A stretch of 8,751 nt of DNA, from the NCBI GenBank assembly GCA_022706175.1, contig JAKJDB010000079.1:1-8751 (forward strand), written 5' to 3'. Each line of letters starts with the position of its first letter. The stretch's first letter is position 1. The notes under the pieces are model-generated. The model searched no databases, was not told where the DNA came from, and saw nothing but the letters and a program-made list of their open reading frames with translations. The position numbers and the translations under genes were made by a program. This DNA is from Candidatus Zhuqueibacterota bacterium. GTDB taxonomy: Bacteria; KSB1; UBA2214. Shown one piece after another: positions 5,111 to 8,751 of the stretch.

Positions 5111-8100
5111 TCAACCGCCGCGAATGGAGATGCTGGCGCTGATGCCGAACTCTTTGTAGGAGGTGTCGCCGAGCAATTTATGGTGATTATTGCCCAGCTC
5201 GATGTAGGCGCCGCCGCGGACGCGGTCGCTGAAGCTGTAGTTGAGATTGGGCTTGAAAAACCATTTGCTGGTCTCATTGGTCACTTCGTAATTGCCCTCA
5301 CCCAACCGCTTCATGGTCACATCGCTGCCGATGCTCATGGTGATGGCGAGATCCATGTTGTTTTTCAGCTGCATGTTCTTAAACGGCCAGATCGGGATCG
5401 GGATGCGAAAATCGCTCTTCTTGGCGTAATTGGCGGTGAGCGAAAAATCGGATTTCTCGGTCCGTGTGGCGCCTTCCCCTGAGCTCTTGGTCAACGAGAC
5501 CATGGACGAAGAGTTGTAGCGCAGAGAGACGGTCATGCCGTTCTTGAAGGAGAGGCTAAAGCCCACCAGCGGAGCAAACTTGGAATCACGATCATCCCGG
5601 GTGACCACCTCTTTATTTTTCTCCACATTGAACGTTTGCGCGAACTGGCCGTTATAATTGTGATCCAGGCTCACGCGCTGAACAAAACGGTTGAGCAGCG
5701 GCAATTTTTCCAGGCTGGAGATTCGGATCGACCATTCCGGGAACGGCATGTCCAGGTCCTCGTACACCAATCGGCTTTGCGAGCGCTGACCGGTGGTGGT
5801 GGTGCTGCTGTTCAACGAATAGGTGTCATTGAACTTGAACTGAATTTTGATATCGCGCGAAAGCCCGAACCCCGAAGACAGACTCAAATTATTATTGACG
5901 CTGTTGCTGTTGCGATTGACCGAACTGCTGGCGCCGCTCTGAAACGGCACTCCGGTCGAATCGCTCAAACCGAGTTGATAGCGCCAGCCGGGCATGCGGC
6001 TCAGTCCGTACTCGGCCATGTTGTCCCGTTTTCCATAATTGATGCTCATGGGTTCAAAGACTTCAAAGAGCTTGCCCACCATGCCCATGACCGTGAACGG
6101 CTGATCGGGCTGTGTTTTTTTGCCCTGGCCGGCCTTGGCCTGTTTCTCCAGTGCGGCCTTGGCGCTCACCTTCGAGTTGGGCAGAGTGCCGGTTTTAGCC
6201 AGGGTGGTAGAGTCAGAAATCGCCCGGTTCAGTTGCGCCGAATCAGCCGCAACCTGCTCAAACAGCTTATCCAGATTCTCGCGCAATCCGACCAGTTTGA
6301 CGACCAATTTCTGTTCACGCCGGATCTGCTCCAAGGATTTGACCCTTCCGGTGGCCTGCAGCTGTACGGAATCGCCCATCACCGTCTGCAGTTCGGTGAG
6401 ATCCACCCGCTGGTTTTTGTTCCTTCTTTTCTCCAGGTTCTTGCGGATCGCGAGCAGGCGTTCGCGGATCTTTTTCTCTTTTTTAATCTGCGCCGACGTT
6501 TTGACCCGACCGGTGACCGCCAGATAGGCCGAGTCATCCAGGGCGGCTTTCAATTTGGCGGAATCCAGTTTGGCGCCTCTGGCCGCTCTGGCGGCCAACT
6601 CGGCTCGCAGCTTGCTCAACAGCTCGGTCAGTTTGCGCTCCTGTTGGATCCGCTCCGGTGTTTTCAGTTCTTTGCCGGCCCAGAGCAACGAATCCTTCAC
6701 CGCGGCGCGGTATTTCGTGGAATCGACGGCGCCGCCTTTTTCGATCTGTTTGGCCAGTTCTTTGCGCGCCGCAGCGAGCCGTGCGAGGATGCGCTTTTCC
6801 TGCTTGATCTGATCCGGCGGAACTAATCCTTTGGTCTGCCGCTGAATCGAATCCGCGATCGCCTGGCGCAGCCGCTTTTCGGTGAGTGCGATGTCGCGGT
6901 TGCGCATGGAAATTTTTCTGCGCGCCTCAGAGAGACGTTCGGCCGATTCTTTATCCATCTTGAACTGCTCCGGAGTTTTGATGCCCCAGGATTGCAGGAG
7001 GATCGAGTCGGCCAGCGCCAGTTTATAGGCACTGGAATCCGCGCTGCCTTTCTTTTTGATCTGCCTGTCCATGTCCCGGCGCAGCTCGGCCAGACGGCCG
7101 GCGGCTTTCTCCTCCAGCTTGTACTGCGCCGCCAGTTTCATTTTTCCCGTGGTCTTGAGCGCGAGCGAATCCGCCAACGCCTTTTTGAGTGCGGTCGAAT
7201 CGACGACGACGCCCTTTTTCGCCGCTTTGGCGATCTGTTCGCGCGCCCGATCCAGGCGGGACTGCAGTTCCTTCTCCAACTGGATCCGTTCCGGCGATTT
7301 GATCTCCATGGCCATCAGCTGGACGGAATCCGCCTGTGCGGCGCGAAAATCGGTGGAATCGACCGGCACCCCTTTGTCGCGTTTTTCCAGCAGCTCTTTG
7401 CGCAGCCGGGACAGCCGCTCGAGCACTTGCTTCTCCCGCTTGAGCCATTCCTTGCCGCGGGCCTGTTTCTCTTTTTTAAGCTGTTCGGCTCTCTCTTTTG
7501 CCGCCCTGGCCTGCTGTTCCTTTTCCCGTTTCTCCCGGATCAGTTTATCTTTTGCTTCCTGTTCCTTCTGCTGCTGATCCCTTTTGAGCTCCTCATCGGT
7601 TTTGAAGACGCCCTGGGTCTTGAACAACACCGAGTCGGCCAGCGCCTGTTTCAGCGCGGTAGAATCCGCCTTGGAATCCTTGCTCACCGCTTTCGCCAAA
7701 GCCATGCGTGCGCGGGTGATCCGCTCCGCCACTTTTTGTTCCTGCTCGCGAAGCAGTTTCTCGCGCTTGGCCTGTTCCTTGGCATCGGCGCCCTCTTTCT
7801 CCTGACCGGCAGCACCGGCGGAGGGAGCAGAGGGCCGCTCAGCGCCCGCGGCGTCGCGCGGCCGTCCTCGCGCAGGCTGAGGCTTTCCCTGCTGGCCGGC
7901 AGAACCGCCGGGGCGCGGCCGTTGCGACGGCCCCGGCCTGCCGACGCCGCCGCCGGGACGGTACAGGCTTTTAAACAGACCCGCCAGATCAAAGCTGCCG
8001 GACAGGTTGTAGGTTTTACCCATGGAGACGTCGCGAAGCCTCTGCTGGCGGTTAAAGCCGTAGCGGAAATTTGAAGAGTACGAGCCGTTGGTGGTCAGCC

Positions 8101-8751
8101 AGCTAAAGATTTTTGGATTATAGCGCAGAGATACATTTTGCGTCATGTTGGTCAGAATGCCGAGACGGCCCTGATTGAGCATCATGCGCAGCGAATCGCT
8201 GGGGATGTCCTGCAGATCGTTGATATGGCTCCGGCTGAGGTCCAGCGACAAACTCTCGAACAGCTTGACCTGCGAGCTGAGGCTCGAGTTGAAACTGTAG
8301 GTGTTGTTGTCGGTGAACAATTTGGTCCGCGTCAACTGCTCGCTCAGAGTGCGCGTGCCGGAAATTTTGGCGTTGAAATTCGTCGGCGTATAGAACAGCT
8401 TCATCTCCGAGAATCGCAACAGAAGCGGGGACTGGCCGAGGAACTTGAATGGACGGAAATAGTTGTTCGACCCAAAGGTCACGCCCCAGTCGAGGTTGCC
8501 GGACTGCGACAGGTTCGAGGTGTGTTTCATCGTCGAGCTGCTGCCCTTGGCCTCAGACTGGGAATAGTTGGCGCGCAGCCCGGACAAAATATTCTTGACG
8601 ATGAAGTGGTTGGAGCGCGAGTTGATGCCAAAGGAGACGGTGAATCCCTTCTTTTCGTTCATCGTCCGTATCTGCTCGAGAATGGAATCCGGCAACGCGG
8701 TGGTCACCTCGACGTCGGTACCGGGCTTGTATTTGGGCGTCGCCTCGTTGC
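5111..8751 (-). CDS. sprA: T9SS outer-membrane translocon SprA/Sov-like protein, C-terminal ~1,210 residues (5' partial)
   Basis: The frame is open to the window edge: codons before the in-frame GTG at 8707 read EATPKYKPGTDVEV, so 8707 is not the start. Numbering from that GTG, residues 21-245 are amphipathic beta-strand sequence with YTPTNFNAKISGTRT (106-120) and RYNPKIFSWL (195-204), segments I recognise from SprA/Sov, the giant single-chain beta-barrel channel of the type IX system (about 2,400 residues). Residues 249-868 are an insertion: a Pro/Gly linker and nine helical repeats. Residues 877-1198 return to barrel sequence and end IPIPIWPFKNMQLKN, YKEFGISASISIRGG, again SprA-like. I see no cysteine. 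Normal family members carry only a short Lys-rich loop about where the insertion sits (from memory). Expected to act in the outer membrane with plug and PorV-type partners. Translation ends TGA at 5113-5111; glutaminyl cyclase follows after 71 bases. Confidence 0.85.
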   Translation of the reverse strand, partial: NEATPKYKPGTDVEVTTALPDSILEQIRTMNEKKGFTVSFGINSRSNHFIVKNILSGLRANYSQSEAKGSSSTMKHTSNLSQSGNLDWGVTFGSNNYFRPFKFLGQSPLLLRFSEMKLFYTPTNFNAKISGTRTLSEQLTRTKLFTDNNTYSFNSSLSSQVKLFESLSLDLSRSHINDLQDIPSDSLRMMLNQGRLGILTNMTQNVSLRYNPKIFSWLTTNGSYSSNFRYGFNRQQRLRDVSMGKTYNLSGSFDLAGLFKSLYRPGGGVGRPGPSQRPRPGGSAGQQGKPQPARGRPRDAAGAERPSAPSAGAAGQEKEGADAKEQAKREKLLREQEQKVAERITRARMALAKAVSKDSKADSTALKQALADSVLFKTQGVFKTDEELKRDQQQKEQEAKDKLIREKREKEQQARAAKERAEQLKKEKQARGKEWLKREKQVLERLSRLRKELLEKRDKGVPVDSTDFRAAQADSVQLMAMEIKSPERIQLEKELQSRLDRAREQIAKAAKKGVVVDSTALKKALADSLALKTTGKMKLAAQYKLEEKAAGRLAELRRDMDRQIKKKGSADSSAYKLALADSILLQSWGIKTPEQFKMDKESAERLSEARRKISMRNRDIALTEKRLRQAIADSIQRQTKGLVPPDQIKQEKRILARLAAARKELAKQIEKGGAVDSTKYRAAVKDSLLWAGKELKTPERIQQERKLTELLSKLRAELAARAARGAKLDSAKLKAALDDSAYLAVTGRVKTSAQIKKEKKIRERLLAIRKNLEKRRNKNQRVDLTELQTVMGDSVQLQATGRVKSLEQIRREQKLVVKLVGLRENLDKLFEQVAADSAQLNRAISDSTTLAKTGTLPNSKVSAKAALEKQAKAGQGKKTQPDQPFTVMGMVGKLFEVFEPMSINYGKRDNMAEYGLSRMPGWRYQLGLSDSTGVPFQSGASSSVNRNSNSVNNNLSLSSGFGLSRDIKIQFKFNDTYSLNSSTTTTGQRSQSRLVYEDLDMPFPEWSIRISSLEKLPLLNRFVQRVSLDHNYNGQFAQTFNVEKNKEVVTRDDRDSKFAPLVGFSLSFKNGMTVSLRYNSSSMVSLTKSSGEGATRTEKSDFSLTANYAKKSDFRIPIPIWPFKNMQLKNNMDLAITMSIGSDVTMKRLGEGNYEVTNETSKWFFKPNLNYSFSDRVRGGAYIELGNNHHKLLGDTSYKEFGISASISIRGG
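6170..7735 (-). repeat. Nine ~53-residue helical repeat units inside the SprA-like protein
   Basis: Protein-level tandem repeat, residues 325-846. The consensus has a charged helix (ERLxxLRKELxKxxxKG), a turn and helix cap VDSTxLKxALADSxxLxxTG, then xKTPEQIKxEK leading into the next unit. The anchor Asp of ADS falls at residues 358, 460, 513, 567, 619, 672, 725, 779 and 832, that is codons near 7634, 7328, 7169, 7007, 6851, 6692, 6533, 6371 and 6212. Spacing is 52-54 residues except for the first gap of 102. Unit 5 lacks VDST. Units are diverged in sequence but not in length. Lys, Arg, Glu, Ala and Gln dominate; Trp, Tyr and Phe are rare. I recognise no named domain. Confidence 0.88.
7772..7963 (-). 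repeat. Low-complexity Pro/Gly/Arg/Ala linker before the helical repeats
   Basis: Residues 249-312 of the SprA-like fragment, beginning YRPGGGVGRPGPSQRPRPGG and passing through Pro/Ala-rich sequence into Glu/Lys/Ala-rich helix. Composition predicts a disordered, positively charged, flexible tether joining the last beta strand before the insertion to the helical array. Confidence 0.75.

Noticed and set aside
5040..5114. Upstream ATG at 5114 as the glutaminyl cyclase start
   Set aside because: It would overlap the sprA-like stop and put 25 residues before the signal peptide; ATG 5039 has a good GGGAG site and begins directly with the signal sequence.
7023..7448. Minus-strand alternative frame inside the repeat array (141 residues)
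   Set aside because: It is an out-of-frame reading of the periodic coding sequence; the main frame is continuous through the region, so no frameshift needs to be invoked.
6170..7735. The repeat array as a DNA-level satellite, CRISPR array or mobile element
   Set aside because: Similarity is at protein level with a period of about 159 bp and heavy nucleotide divergence; there are no identical direct repeats with unique spacers, terminal inverted repeats or transposase.
5636..8074. Long plus-strand open frames opposite the SprA-like gene (5636-6826 and 6992-8074)
   Set aside because: They are antisense shadows of the repeat-rich GC-biased coding strand. Their translations are Gln/Leu/Phe-rich mirror patterns with no domain, and the minus-strand reading has recognisable family motifs throughout.
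8705..8707. GTG at 8707 as the start of the SprA-like protein
   Set aside because: The frame continues open to the window edge with protein-like sequence (KYKPGTDVEV), and known SprA proteins extend more than 1,000 residues further upstream.

Overview
The window carries four genes, all read from the minus strand: two complete and two running off the window ends. It looks like a bacterium of the Fibrobacteres-Chlorobi-Bacteroidetes (FCB) superphylum with a type IX secretion system (T9SS). Three of the four genes bear T9SS or envelope hallmarks: an SprA/Sov-type outer-membrane translocon, an animal-type glutaminyl cyclase, and a secreted protein ending in a type A (Por) C-terminal sorting domain. 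The GC-rich composition, good Shine-Dalgarno sites and large secreted multidomain protein would suit an uncultured FCB lineage such as KSB1 or Calditrichota as well as or better than a typical Bacteroidetes. That lineage guess is inference.

Layout in transcription order, from high to low coordinates. (1) 8751-5111: C-terminal ~1,210 residues of an SprA/Sov-like protein whose 5' part lies beyond the window. Its beta-strand-rich translocon sequence is interrupted by a ~620-residue insertion: a Pro/Gly/Arg-rich linker followed by nine alpha-helical units of ~53 residues. (2) A 70-bp gap containing a symmetric hairpin. (3) 5039-4137: exported glutaminyl-peptide cyclotransferase-like metalloenzyme. 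(4) 4140-3271: prmA, ribosomal protein L11 methyltransferase, joined to the previous gene by an ATGA overlap. (5) A 175-bp leader with small inverted repeats and a strong Shine-Dalgarno site. (6) 3095-1: secreted protein made of a signal peptide, a helical N-terminal segment, seven carboxypeptidase-regulatory-like beta-sandwich repeats and a T9SS sorting domain cut by the window start.

How the genes may work together: the SprA-like protein would form the outer-membrane channel for T9SS, the 3095-1 product has the tag of a T9SS substrate, and glutaminyl cyclase would cap N-terminal glutamines exposed on exported proteins by signal peptidase. PrmA is a cytoplasmic housekeeping enzyme that appears to share the transcript. 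The most unusual object is the helical repeat array inside the SprA-like translocon, for which I recognise no described domain. All long plus-strand ORFs are antisense shadows of these genes. No tRNA, rRNA, CRISPR array or mobile element was seen.
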